DNA of 64,000 nt from assembly GCF_003205615.1 (NCBI RefSeq), contig NZ_PYBV01000003.1:139705-203704 (forward strand), given 5' to 3'. The translations under genes were made by a program, and so were the position numbers. Numbering within the stretch: the stretch's first letter is position 1; each line of letters opens with the position of its first letter. This document shows positions 37,836 to 46,861 of the stretch, piece after piece. This stretch comes from Micromonospora arborensis. GTDB taxonomy: Bacteria; Actinomycetota; Actinomycetes; Mycobacteriales; Micromonosporaceae. The notes beneath the pieces are model-generated. The model ran no database searches. It saw only the letters and a list, made by a program, of their open reading frames with translations, and had not been told where the DNA came from.

Positions 37836-40800
37836 TCAGTGGCGGGGTCGACCGGTGAGGTGGGTCAGCGAGCGGGCGACCAGGTCGTCGCGGGCCGCCG
37901 GGGGCAGGCCCTCCAGCCCGAAGCCCAGGTACACCGTGTCCCCGGTGACCACCACCGAGCCCTCCTCGAACGCCTGCTGGCTGCGCGACCAGTCGTTGGC
38001 GTTGCCGCCGGACCCGGCCGGTGGTCCGGCCACCGTCCAGCCGCCCAGGTCGGCCGACTCGAACGAGGTCTCCGCCACGGTCGCACCGTCGACCAGCACC
38101 CGGGCGTCGTCCACGAAGGCGCCGAGACCCTGCGTGGACCAGTCCGAGGCGTACGTGATCGACACCTCGACCTGCTTGCCGGCGTAGCCGGACAGGTCGA
38201 CCGCGAACTCCTTCCAACCGTTCGACGTCCCCGTCGCGGCGTTCCAACTGCCGGTGCTCCCGGTGGGGGAGCAGTCCGCACCCTGGTAGTGGGTGAGGAA
38301 CGGGTGCAGCTCGTCCCAGCTGCTGGCGCAGCTCTCCCCAGTGACCGTGCTGGTCTTGCCGTTGGTGTCCGGCAGGGTCGTCCAGTTGTCGCTGCCCACC
38401 TCGTGCGCCTCGACGAAGAGGAAGTCCCAGTCCTGCTCGATCTCGTACGAGGTGAAGAAGCGCAGTTCACCACTGCTCGCCCCGGTGAGGTCCACCGTGC
38501 GGGTGAGCCGCTTGTACGACTCGTCGGCCTGCCCGCTGTGCAGGTACCACTCACCCGTACGCGGGTCGAACGGGGCCCCGCCCGGTCGGGTCCAGCCCAC
38601 CGGCGCGGAGCTGGCGAACTGTGGGAACTCGTCCGGTGGCAGGAAGCTCGACGTGGTCAGGAACGACGCGGTGTGCGTCTGGTTCTCCGCCGAACCGGGC
38701 GCGTTGAGCTGCCCGCTGAAGCCGGTGAACGGTGCGGCGGTCCCGGCGACCGGGTACGGCTGCCCGTCCGGGCTGGTGCCGCCGTCGCTGACGTAGGTGT
38801 GCGCGCCCAGCCAGTACTGCTGGAAGTCGTTCAACAACGGCAGGCAGCTCAGGGCCTCGGCGTCGGTGCACTCCGGCGGCGCGTCCGGGTTGTAGACGTA
38901 CGACCCGTTGGCGCCCTGCGCGTACAGCGCGTACTGGCCGCTGACCAGGAGCTTGCCACCCTCGTTGAGGTAGTCCCGAACGGCCAGCTCGGTGTCCAGC
39001 GCCGCCTTGGCCGTGGTGCCGGCCACCTGGCCGGGGGAACGCAGGATCACGTCGTCGCCGGTTTCCCAGACCACCGCCTGGTAGTGCGACAGCACGCCGA
39101 GCGGGTGTGGCGCCTTGCGGCCCATCGCGTCGAAGTCGTACACGTCGCTGCTGCGCCCGGCGGCGCTCAGCGACGCGGCGACCTCGTCGGCGTACTTCGC
39201 GGTGGTGCCGGTCTGCGCCGGGCTGAGGCCGGTGACGTCCTCCATCGCGAGGACCAGCACGTCACCGCCGATGTCGCTGTGCACCCGGTAGGTGAAGTGC
39301 TCGCTTGCGACCACCCCGGCACGCGGTTTGTTCCCGGTGAACCAGACCTCGACCCGGTCACCCGGCTTCGCGCCGGTGACCGTGCCGCGCAGTTCGGCGT
39401 AGTAGTCGTCGTGGGTGTCGCCGTACCGCTCGCCGCCGCGCCACTCGCGGACCGCGACAGTCTTCGGCCGCCCGCCGTTGACGAGGTAGTGCATCCGTAC
39501 GTTCTGCAGCGAACGGCGGGTGATCGAGGCGACCTGCTGGGTGCGCCCGTACGAGGTGTCGAACGTGTCCACCTGGAAGTCCGGGGTGCTCCGACCGACG
39601 ACCGACACCGGTTCGTCCGGGTCCGCCGCCGACTTCGCCACGGCCAGCGCGAACGGCAGGTTCTTGCTCACCTCGCCGGCGATGAGGGCCTCGTCGTCGG
39701 GGAAGATGAAGCCGCTGACGCAGTCCTCCGGGCGCCACTGGTCGTCCGGGTCGACCGCCGAGGCGGCTTCGCAGGTGGACATCTCCGGGGTGAAGCCCAA
39801 CGTGCCGTACTTGACGGTGGCGTGGCTGTCGGTGTCACCGTTGGTGGTGTACAGCTCGGCGGAGATGTCCGGGTCGTAGCCGGGCACCGCGGGGTGGGCG
39901 TCGTCGCCGGCCATCGCCTCGTAGATCACGTCGTCCGGGGTGGGGGTGCTCACCTGCCAGCCGACGCCGTAGAGCAGCAGCTCGGCCGCCGAGTGGTAGT
40001 TGACGAAGAACTCGAAACCGACCCGCTTGAAGAGCCGGTCCAGGGCTACGGTCTCCGGCTCCGAGTTGGGGCCGGGACCACGGTAGGTCTCGCTGTTCGG
40101 TTCGGGTGACGAGCCCTCGTTGTCGTACCCCCACTTGTAGCTGAAGTTGCGGTTGAGGTCGACGCCGTCGCCCGAGCTGATCTGCCCGTCGCCGTTGTTG
40201 TCGCGCAGGTTCTTGCGCCAGAGCCGGTTGCCGGGGGTGAAGGTGTAGTCGTAGCCGTCCGGGTTGGCGACCGGCAGGAACCACAGCTCGGTCGTGTCCA
40301 GAAGACGGGTGATCTCCCGGTCGGTGCCGTAGCTGTTCAGCACGTGGTGCATCAGCCGGCGGGTCATCTCCGGAGTGATCCACTCGCGGGCGTGCTGCGC
40401 ACCGGCGTAGAGGACCGCCGGTCGTTTGCCGTCCGCGACGGTCCGCGCGTTCTTGGTGACCTTCACGGCGAGGATCGGCTGGCCCTGCTGGCTGCGGCCG
40501 ACCGTCTCCACCTTCGTCAGTTTCGGGAAGCGGGCGGCGGTGGCGTTCAACTCGTCCCGGAGGCCGCCCGGTTCGCCATAGGGGCGAAACGCCGTCCAGC
40601 CGGCCGCGGCCTGCTCCCGCAGCGCCTGCGACGCGTCCTTGCCGTGCACCTTCTTCACCGACAGCGGGACACCCTTGTCGGTCAACCGCTTGGCCTGCCG
40701 GCGGCTGAGCACCGTCTCGACAGTCGTCCGGCCGGCCGAGTCCGTCTTCGCGTCGTGGCCGAGGTCGACCCCCGCCGCGCGTAGCTGATCCCGCTGTTTC

Positions 40801-40940
40801 GCGTCGACCGTGCCGACGTACACCTCCAGGCCGTCGCGTGCGCCGGGGTCGGACGGTGGCTTCGCGCTTGCCGGCGGGGTTATCGCCAGTGCGCCGAGCA
40901 GGGTGACCACGCTGGCGATCGCCAGTCGTCTCGGTCTCAT
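37836..40940 (-). CDS. Secreted M14 zinc carboxypeptidase, multidomain
   Basis: The 1034-aa secreted protein has a signal peptide (RPRRLAIAS, hydrophobic, cut near ASA-KPP at 26) and a pro-region. The M14 domain (about 120-430) has Zn ligands H183 and E186 (QHAREW), VDLNRNF, the third ligand in NYHSA and the catalytic Glu in GFTPEMS. Next comes a region like a Class-I glutamine-amidotransferase/ThuA fold (about 580-740: VVWETGDD, LLVSGQYALYAQ). A C-terminal MAM/immune-inhibitor-like beta domain follows (about 860-1010: ESADLGGW). ATG 40940 has AGGAGG four bases upstream. It likely degrades external proteins. It is longer than typical M14 enzymes (about 400 aa). Confidence 0.9.
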   Translation of the reverse strand: MRPRRLAIASVVTLLGALAITPPASAKPPSDPGARDGLEVYVGTVDAKQRDQLRAAGVDLGHDAKTDSAGRTTVETVLSRRQAKRLTDKGVPLSVKKVHGKDASQALREQAAAGWTAFRPYGEPGGLRDELNATAARFPKLTKVETVGRSQQGQPILAVKVTKNARTVADGKRPAVLYAGAQHAREWITPEMTRRLMHHVLNSYGTDREITRLLDTTELWFLPVANPDGYDYTFTPGNRLWRKNLRDNNGDGQISSGDGVDLNRNFSYKWGYDNEGSSPEPNSETYRGPGPNSEPETVALDRLFKRVGFEFFVNYHSAAELLLYGVGWQVSTPTPDDVIYEAMAGDDAHPAVPGYDPDISAELYTTNGDTDSHATVKYGTLGFTPEMSTCEAASAVDPDDQWRPEDCVSGFIFPDDEALIAGEVSKNLPFALAVAKSAADPDEPVSVVGRSTPDFQVDTFDTSYGRTQQVASITRRSLQNVRMHYLVNGGRPKTVAVREWRGGERYGDTHDDYYAELRGTVTGAKPGDRVEVWFTGNKPRAGVVASEHFTYRVHSDIGGDVLVLAMEDVTGLSPAQTGTTAKYADEVAASLSAAGRSSDVYDFDAMGRKAPHPLGVLSHYQAVVWETGDDVILRSPGQVAGTTAKAALDTELAVRDYLNEGGKLLVSGQYALYAQGANGSYVYNPDAPPECTDAEALSCLPLLNDFQQYWLGAHTYVSDGGTSPDGQPYPVAGTAAPFTGFSGQLNAPGSAENQTHTASFLTTSSFLPPDEFPQFASSAPVGWTRPGGAPFDPRTGEWYLHSGQADESYKRLTRTVDLTGASSGELRFFTSYEIEQDWDFLFVEAHEVGSDNWTTLPDTNGKTSTVTGESCASSWDELHPFLTHYQGADCSPTGSTGSWNAATGTSNGWKEFAVDLSGYAGKQVEVSITYASDWSTQGLGAFVDDARVLVDGATVAETSFESADLGGWTVAGPPAGSGGNANDWSRSQQAFEEGSVVVTGDTVYLGFGLEGLPPAARDDLVARSLTHLTGRPRH

Positions 40941-40999
40941 CGCGCCTCCTTGGGTGAAGGACCTGTAGGCGCGAGCCTTCTGGTGTGGGGTTATCGATG

Positions 41000-42100
41000 T
41001 CAATAGTTCGATGGGCGTGAGGTTGCTGCCCGTGTCGACGTCGCTGCCTGGTGTAATGGTCGGGGCAGTGCTGGCCCGGAGCGCCGCAGGTGCCCGACGA
41101 TCGCCTCGCAGAACACCGCCTCGATGTCGCACTTCTCCTCGACGTACCGCCACTGGCCGTCCGCCCGGACGTGGTAGCCGGTCGAATTCTCCGCGGTCAC
41201 CGTGCCGAAGTGCAGGCACTGGAACTCGAACAGATGGAACTCCGCGCCGTCGTAGCCGATGTCCAGCGAGGCGAGCGGTGTGCCGAGGATGTCGGAAATC
41301 TGCTCCGCGTAGTCCAGCAACGCGAACGGATCGACGCCCGCCATATCCGAGAAGTCGAAGTCACCGCTGCCACTGGCCCGGAAGTCACCGGGGCGGTTGC
41401 GGCGGTACAGGGTGTAGTAGCGCTCGCCCATCCGAAGCACCTTGAAGTCACCGTTCACGCCCGGCACCAGCGCCTGCACCAGGAACTTCTGTCGGTGCAG
41501 CGACTGAGCGTGGTGGTCGCGACGCAGCAGCCGCCGGCCGCGCTCGCGGACGGCCTCGGTGCGGTCGTGGGTCCGGCTGAGGGTGCGGGCGGTGCGCAGC
41601 AGTTCCTGTCGGTCGGCGGCGCGGGCCACGAACTGGGAGCCGGCGCCGTACGCCGACTTGACCACCTTCGGCCAGGGCCCGTCCAGCGTCGTCGTGGCCA
41701 GTTCCTCGTAGGTCCCGAAGGTGCGGGTACCGAGGCGGCGGGCGTCGGACGGGAAGAGTTGGGCGCGCAGCGCCTCCATCATCACCTTGTTGTGGTGCGC
41801 GCGCAGGTAGCGGTAGCCCGGGATGATTCGCGCGCCTGCGGTTTCCAGCGCCAGCACCAGATCCTCGATCCAGCTCTTGTAGTGCAGCCCGCGATCCTCG
41901 GACGAGGTGTAGAGCACCGGCACCCCGTGCAGGCCGCCGCTCAGGTCCAGGTCGGCGAACCGGACGACCTCCGGTTCGAGGCCGGCGCGGGTGAGGTACG
42001 CGGTGATCTTGTCGAGGTCCATCGTGCACAGGCCATGCTTGGTGCGCGCCGTGGAGTAGAACGTGCCGCGGTAGTCGGTCAGGATCAGAATTCTGGTCAT
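41000..42100 (-). CDS. ATP-grasp-like protein at the polysaccharide locus edge
   Basis: The 366-aa protein starts with TRILILTDYRGTFYSTART. Its middle and C-terminal part look like an ATP-grasp fold: WPKVVKSAYGAGSQFV (Lys and glycine loop), FLVQALVPGVNGDFKVLRM, and HLFEFQCLHFG as the metal-binding E.Q strand. ATP-grasp enzymes join a carboxylate to an amine via acyl phosphate. Gene position, divergent from the acetyltransferases, suggests addition of an amino acid or acid to a sugar or polymer, but this is a guess. It has an Arg/His-rich insert near 180-205. Confidence 0.7.
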   Translation of the reverse strand: MTRILILTDYRGTFYSTARTKHGLCTMDLDKITAYLTRAGLEPEVVRFADLDLSGGLHGVPVLYTSSEDRGLHYKSWIEDLVLALETAGARIIPGYRYLRAHHNKVMMEALRAQLFPSDARRLGTRTFGTYEELATTTLDGPWPKVVKSAYGAGSQFVARAADRQELLRTARTLSRTHDRTEAVRERGRRLLRRDHHAQSLHRQKFLVQALVPGVNGDFKVLRMGERYYTLYRRNRPGDFRASGSGDFDFSDMAGVDPFALLDYAEQISDILGTPLASLDIGYDGAEFHLFEFQCLHFGTVTAENSTGYHVRADGQWRYVEEKCDIEAVFCEAIVGHLRRSGPALPRPLHQAATSTRAATSRPSNY

Positions 42101-42363
42101 GTCGGTCTCTCTGCTGGCAGAGGCTCTTGGCCGGCGGTGCGGTTCGGACGGTCCGATGAACTGGACGCCGGCCAGTAAAACATGCGCTAATCAGACTACA
42201 GCCGCACAAATGCAAACGTATGCAGCGTTCGTGTCGTGTCGGTTGCCATCCTCTGTCCTGCATTTCGGCGATTGCGGCAATGCTGGCGAGTAGGCCGAAT
42301 TACACTTCGGACCGCGCGATCAGTCCCAGCCGCAGCGAGAACCGGGGGTCAGCGTTGCTCAGC
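42101..42363. promoter_or_regulatory. AT-richer divergent intergenic region
   Basis: These 263 bases separate the ATP-grasp gene (minus) and the first acetyltransferase (plus) and are visibly AT-richer than the surroundings. They include a palindrome ATTGC-G-GCAAT near 42270 inside a larger GCATT...AATGC repeat. It must hold both promoters. I could not assign -35/-10 boxes with confidence. Confidence 0.4.
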
Positions 42364-42918
42364 ATGGTGCGCGGCATGGCAAGAGCCCTGCGGGACCGGC
42401 GGGCCGCCGCCCGGGACCCGGAGGGATTCGCCCGGTCCATCGGCGTCACCCTGCGGGGCCGGGTCCGGTTCTACGGCATCGACCGGGCGATGTTCGGCTC
42501 CGAGCCGTGGCTCGTCTCCCTCGGCGACAACGTTTACATCACCGCCGGGGTCCAGTTCATCACCCACGACGGCGGCACGTTGATCCTCCGCAAGGAGGTG
42601 CCGGACCTGGAGTGGACCGCGCCGATCAGCATCGGGGACGACGTCTACCTCGGCGTGCGGACGACCATCCTGCCCGGGGTGACGATCGGCAACCGCTGCA
42701 TCGTCGGCGCCGGCTCGGTGGTGACCCGGGACATCCCGGACAACAGCGTCGCGGCCGGCGTTCCGGCCCGGGTGATCCGCAGCGTCGACGAGTATCTCGA
42801 CCGGATGCGCGCCCGGTCGCTGGGATGCGGGCACCTGCCGGCAGCCGAGAAGGCCGCGGTGATCCGCCAGATCTACGGGGTGCCCGAGCAGGCCGGCGCC
42901 GGCAGGGCGGGAATCTGA
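42364..42918 (+). CDS. Left-handed beta-helix acyltransferase (WcaF/CapG-like)
   Basis: The 184-aa protein is a hexapeptide-repeat transferase: ISIGDDVYLGVRTTILPGVTIGNRCIVGAGSVVTRDIPDNSVAAGVPARVI is the repeat run, with the catalytic-type His in FITHDGG. Such enzymes O-acetylate sugars with acetyl-CoA. ATG 42364 is chosen. TTG 42355 has a better GGGGG site and is possible. The stop overlaps the next ATG (TGATG), so the two acetyltransferases are coupled. Confidence 0.87.
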   Translation: MVRGMARALRDRRAAARDPEGFARSIGVTLRGRVRFYGIDRAMFGSEPWLVSLGDNVYITAGVQFITHDGGTLILRKEVPDLEWTAPISIGDDVYLGVRTTILPGVTIGNRCIVGAGSVVTRDIPDNSVAAGVPARVIRSVDEYLDRMRARSLGCGHLPAAEKAAVIRQIYGVPEQAGAGRAGI

Positions 42919-43616
42919 TGCGAGTTGCCGCCGGTCGACCCGGTGCTCTCCTCGGCCCGGCGGTCGTGGCGCTGGATCGTCTCCTGTGCGCCGGTGCCCG
43001 GGCCCGCCGGGCCGTCCGAGGGTTCGCCCTGGCCGGCCGTTTCGCCGCCCGGGGGGACAACTTCACCTTCGACCCGGACGGTGTCTACACCTGCGAGACG
43101 ATCGAGGTCGGGCACAATGTGGACCTCGGCTACCGGCCGGTCCTGATGGCGGCCCGGGCACGGATCCGGATCGGCGACAACGTCATGTTCGGTCCCGAGG
43201 TGACCATCCGGGGTGGCAACCACCGCATCGACCAGGTCGGCGTACCGATGATCGCGGTCGGCAAGGACCCCGACGACGAGACCCACGACCGGGGAGTCGT
43301 CATCGGGGACGACGTCTGGGTGGGCACCCGGGCGGTGATCCTGCACGGCGTGACCATCGGCCGGGGCGCGGTGATCGGCGCCGGCGCGGTTGTCACCCGG
43401 TCGGTGCCACCGTACGCGGTGGCCGCCGGCAACCCGGCCCGGGTGATCCGACTGCGCTGGCCACTGGAGACCATCCAGGACCATGAGCGGCAGCTCTACC
43501 CGCCGGAGCGTCGACTGACCTCCGTCGAACTGGCCGGCCTGGCCGGGCTGCCGGTGCCCGAGCCGCGGCCGGCGCCGGTGACGAAGTCGCTGACCACCGG
43601 CCTCCAGGCCCGGTAG
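42918..43616 (+). CDS. Second beta-helix acetyltransferase
   Basis: The 232-aa protein has an N-terminal Ala/Arg-rich amphipathic part and then the hexapeptide-repeat fold: IRIGDNVMFGPEVTIRGGNHRID (His likely catalytic), VVIGDDVWVGTRAVIL, IGRGAVIGAGAVVTRSVPPY, AAGNPARVI. It would acetylate a sugar of the repeat unit. Its last 121 bases overlap the convergent glycosyltransferase gene, and both frames look intact there. The C-terminal 30 residues (after YPPERR) are Pro-rich. Confidence 0.87.
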   Translation: MRVAAGRPGALLGPAVVALDRLLCAGARARRAVRGFALAGRFAARGDNFTFDPDGVYTCETIEVGHNVDLGYRPVLMAARARIRIGDNVMFGPEVTIRGGNHRIDQVGVPMIAVGKDPDDETHDRGVVIGDDVWVGTRAVILHGVTIGRGAVIGAGAVVTRSVPPYAVAAGNPARVIRLRWPLETIQDHERQLYPPERRLTSVELAGLAGLPVPEPRPAPVTKSLTTGLQAR

Positions 43617-44803
43617 TCGAAGCAGTGTGCCCGCTCCCGGGCCGCCCGGCTCATCATCGACCAGCCCGGATCGTCGAGCAGTAGCGCCCGCTCCAGCCCA
43701 CGCCGGACGTCGTCCACGCCCGAACCGTCGAGCACGATGCCCTCCCGCCCGTCCACGATGTACCGGCGGAGATCGCTCGTGTGGTTGAGCAGCACGGGGC
43801 AGCCGGCGGCCAGACTCTCCGGCACCTTGGACGGGAAACCCGCCTGCGCGTAGCCGGCCGGCGGGCGGACCAGCACCGAGAAGTGCGCCCGGCCCAACTC
43901 GGCGAGCACCCGGTCACGCGGCACCCACCCGAGGAAGCACACCTGGTCGTCGAGGTCGGCGGAGCTTGCCCCGTTCAGATCGGAGAGGTCGCCAGCCTGT
44001 TCCCGGCTGATCCCGGCGATCACCAGGCGCACCCGGGCCCGCTCGGCGGGCGCGAGGCCGCGGATGGCCTCCAGCACCACGGACAGGTGGTCCTTGGCGC
44101 CGGCCGAGCCCGCGTAGAGCAGCCGGAGCCCGTCGGTGAGCGAGGGCGGGGCGGGGTCGTCGTAGCCGGCGCAGTCCACCTGTGGCGGCACCACCAGGGT
44201 CGGGCGACCCTGGCCGACGAAGTGCCGCTCCAGCACCTCGGAGATGGCGATGACCTGGTCGGCGAACCGGCCGACCAGGGAGAACGCCCACCGGTGCCGG
44301 AGGAAGTAGGGCGTGCGCCAGCCCCGGGGAAACTGTGCCCGGTCGTGCCGTTCGAGCACGTCCACGGTCACCGGGCAGCGCACCGCCGCGCGTAGCACCG
44401 CCCAGGTGAACAGGTCCCACAGGCCCAGCGGCAGGTATACGCCAGCCAGCCGACTCGGGCGAACGCCCGCGCGACGCAGCGCGGCGAGCACCCGCAGCGG
44501 GCGGAGGCGCCGGTGCAGCCAGCGGCCGAGGACCCCACCGCCGATGCGGCGGCGGGGCAGGGTGATCAGTCGCACGTCCGGTGGCAGATCCGGAGCGGCG
44601 GCAGGGCGCGACCCGTCGTCGGGCCAGTCGTTGACCACCAGGGTCACCCCGCCCGGTGGGGTGGCCGACCGGGCCAGTTGCAGCAGGCGGTTGGACAGTG
44701 CGTCACCGTGCGGAAACCGGTACGCGGCCAGCGCCAGCACCTGCGGCGTCGCGCTGGGCCGCAGGGCCGGGATGAGGTGCGCGATGGCGGCGGGCTGGCC
44801 CAC
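43496..44803 (-). CDS. GT4-like glycosyltransferase
   Basis: The 435-aa protein has a GT-B layout: an N-terminal QVLALAAYRFPHGDALSNRLLQLA, a linker with VLERHDRAQFPRGW, then the C-terminal donor half with LLYAGSAGAKDHLSVVLEAI, FLGWVPRDRVL and an E-x7-like GFPSKVPESLAAGCPVL. No signal or membrane segment is seen. GTG 44803 has GGGAGCAGATC upstream. It is divergent from the flippase gene across a repeat-bearing gap and overlaps tail-to-tail with the second acetyltransferase by 121 bases. Sugar unknown. Confidence 0.83.
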   Translation of the reverse strand: MGQPAAIAHLIPALRPSATPQVLALAAYRFPHGDALSNRLLQLARSATPPGGVTLVVNDWPDDGSRPAAAPDLPPDVRLITLPRRRIGGGVLGRWLHRRLRPLRVLAALRRAGVRPSRLAGVYLPLGLWDLFTWAVLRAAVRCPVTVDVLERHDRAQFPRGWRTPYFLRHRWAFSLVGRFADQVIAISEVLERHFVGQGRPTLVVPPQVDCAGYDDPAPPSLTDGLRLLYAGSAGAKDHLSVVLEAIRGLAPAERARVRLVIAGISREQAGDLSDLNGASSADLDDQVCFLGWVPRDRVLAELGRAHFSVLVRPPAGYAQAGFPSKVPESLAAGCPVLLNHTSDLRRYIVDGREGIVLDGSGVDDVRRGLERALLLDDPGWSMMSRAARERAHCFDYRAWRPVVSDFVTGAGRGSGTGSPARPASSTEVSRRSGG

Positions 44804-45062
44804 GATCTGCTCCCTGAGAATGGGTTCCTGACGGTTTGAGCGTTTAGTCTAGGTTGTCCTGTGTGGTCACGCGCTGTCCCTGCGTCGTGTCGCGGTGCGT
44901 CGAGTGACGAATCAGCCACCTTTCGTCACCACCGCAGGTGGCCGTCGTTGTAGGAATGACCTGTCGACGGGGCATGGAGGCGGCACCGGCATGCGACCAC
45001 CGAGCACCGGGCAGGTGCGTGCCGCCGTCTGCCAACCGCCCCGCAGGAACGATGAGCCGCCG

Positions 45063-45190
45063 CGGCTCTGCCGCCCAGCGTCCCGGCGGCTCTGCCGCCC
45101 AGCGTCCCGGCGGCTCTGCCGCCCAACGTCCCGGCGGCTCTGCCGCCCAACGTCGCCGCGGCTCTGCCGGCCAGCGTCCCGGCGGGTCTG
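45063..45190. repeat. 24-bp tandem repeat, five copies plus a partial
   Basis: Copies of CGGCTCTGCCGCCCAGCGTCCCGG-type sequence start at 45063, 45087, 45111, 45135 and 45159, with a partial at 45183. They end at the ATG of the flippase gene. The 387-base gap 44804-45190 otherwise holds only the divergent promoters, in an AT-richer part near 44830-44900. All six frames are open through the repeat because of its length, so no coding claim is made. Confidence 0.9.
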
Positions 45191-46687
45191 ATGCCCCCCC
45201 GTCACGGGGCGGTCGGAGAGGCCAGGTCCACATCGACCGCCGGGCGGCACCGGGCGTCCGCCGGCGTGCGGCCGTCGAACCACGTCGATCCGGCCCGACG
45301 ACGATCATCCCCGGTCACCCCGCACCGGGCGCCGACGTCACGGAGCCGGGTGCTCGCCGGCGGAATCGTGTCCTCGCTGGCCGGCAAGATGGTCGGGCTG
45401 GTCGCGCCGCTGCTGATCACGCCGCTGGCGTTCCGCAGCCTGGGGGCCGAGCGGTTCGGCCTCTGGATGGCGGTCACCTCCCTCACCGGGATGGCGCTCT
45501 TCGCGGACTTCGGGCTCGGCAACGGTCTGCTGACCCGACTGGCCAGGCTGCGGGGCACCGGCGAGCGGGAGGCGGCTGCCCGGGAGGTTTCCAGCGCCTA
45601 CGCGCTGCTCGGCGCGGTGTCCGTACTGCTGCTCGTTCTCCTGGCGACGACCCTGCGGTTGGTGCCCTGGTCGGCGCTGCTGAACGCGACGGACCCGGCG
45701 GTCGCCCGCGACGCCCGCCCGGTGGTGCTGCTCTGCTTCGGCGCGTTCCTGGTCAACATTCCCCTCGCCCTGATCCAACGCGTCCAGTACGCCCAGCAGC
45801 AGGTGGCCCAGAGCAACCTCTGGCAGGCCGGCGGCAGTCTGGTCTCGGTCGCGGTGGTCTACGCGGTGGTCACCGGCGGAGCCGACCCGTTGCTGGTCAT
45901 CGCCGGCGCGGTGCTCGCGGTGCCGGCGGTCAACCTCGCCAACGCCCTCTGCTACTTCGGTTGGCAGGACCGCGACCTGCGGCCCCGCATCCGGCATGTG
46001 CGGGCGGTGGCGGCCCGCGGGCTGCTCCGGCTGGGCGTCCGGTTCTTCCTGCTGTCGGTGCTCTCCTCGGTGGTGCTCAACCTCGACGGCTTCCTGATCG
46101 GCCGGGTGCTGGGGCTTCCCGCCGCGGCGACGTACGCGGTCGTCCTGCGCATGTTCGCCCTGCTGACGCTCTTCGTCACGCTGGTGAACCTGCCGCTGTG
46201 GCCGGCCAACGGAGAGGCGTTGGCGCGCGGTGACCTGGCCTGGGTGCGGCGCACGACGCCCCGGATGGTCTACCTGTCCGCCGCCGTGGTCACCCTGCCG
46301 GGGGCCGCGCTCGTGCTCTTCGGCAACGACGTGCTGCGACTCTGGGTGCGCTCCACCGATCTCGCGCCGGTGCCACGCACCCTGCTCGCCGCGCTCGCCG
46401 TCTGGTCGGTGCTGCTGGCCGTCGCGGCCCCGTTGTTCATGGTGCAGAACAGCATCGGTCTGCTCCGCCCGCAGTTCGTCGGTTGGGCGGCCTGCCTGCT
46501 GCTGGCCGTACCCCTGAAGATCGTGCTGGCCGCGCGGGTGGGTCTGCCCGGCGTGGCGGTCGCCTCGGCCGGCACGTACGCGTTGACGGTGCTACCGGCC
46601 GCCGTCCTCGGCTACCGCCGTGCGCTGGCCGCCGCCGCGCCGGTGTCGGGCCGGCACGCACAGGTCGAGCCCGCCGTGGGCACGTGA
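45191..46687 (+). CDS. Wzx-type polysaccharide flippase (MOP superfamily)
   Basis: The protein has up to 498 aa with about 12 hydrophobic segments. The first one starts after SRSRVLAGGIVSSLAGK, about 53 residues in, and PLLITPLAFRSLGAERFGLW after it is a typical flippase motif. It would move lipid-linked repeat units across the membrane. The start is uncertain. ATG 45191 gives a long Arg-rich N-terminus, and GTG 45350 with GGAG nearby gives 445 aa and begins right at the first helix. It is directly preceded by the 24-bp repeat. Confidence 0.85.
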   Translation: MPPRHGAVGEARSTSTAGRHRASAGVRPSNHVDPARRRSSPVTPHRAPTSRSRVLAGGIVSSLAGKMVGLVAPLLITPLAFRSLGAERFGLWMAVTSLTGMALFADFGLGNGLLTRLARLRGTGEREAAAREVSSAYALLGAVSVLLLVLLATTLRLVPWSALLNATDPAVARDARPVVLLCFGAFLVNIPLALIQRVQYAQQQVAQSNLWQAGGSLVSVAVVYAVVTGGADPLLVIAGAVLAVPAVNLANALCYFGWQDRDLRPRIRHVRAVAARGLLRLGVRFFLLSVLSSVVLNLDGFLIGRVLGLPAAATYAVVLRMFALLTLFVTLVNLPLWPANGEALARGDLAWVRRTTPRMVYLSAAVVTLPGAALVLFGNDVLRLWVRSTDLAPVPRTLLAALAVWSVLLAVAAPLFMVQNSIGLLRPQFVGWAACLLLAVPLKIVLAARVGLPGVAVASAGTYALTVLPAAVLGYRRALAAAAPVSGRHAQVEPAVGT

Positions 46688-46861
46688 ACGGGCACCCCCG
46701 CGGCGTCGCGTCACCTCACCGCCGGGGCCGCAGTTACCAACCGTGGCGCGGTCACGGCACCCGGATCGGGTCGTCGCTGAGCCGCCGGTGGAATGAGGGT
46801 TCATGCAGCGTTTGACCGTGAGTGACAACCCGCGCCGCCCGGAGTCGGTCGGAGTGGCGCC

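Noticed and set aside
37383..40109. 908-codon plus-strand frame
   Set aside because: Antisense to nadK and the M14 gene, both of which have full catalytic motifs.
45063..45190. CRISPR array
   Set aside because: The copies are directly adjacent with no spacers and no cas genes are near.
44844..45308. Minus-strand frame with GRWAAEPP repeats
   Set aside because: The repeat keeps all frames open because the unit is 24 bp; no start site or conserved domain supports it.
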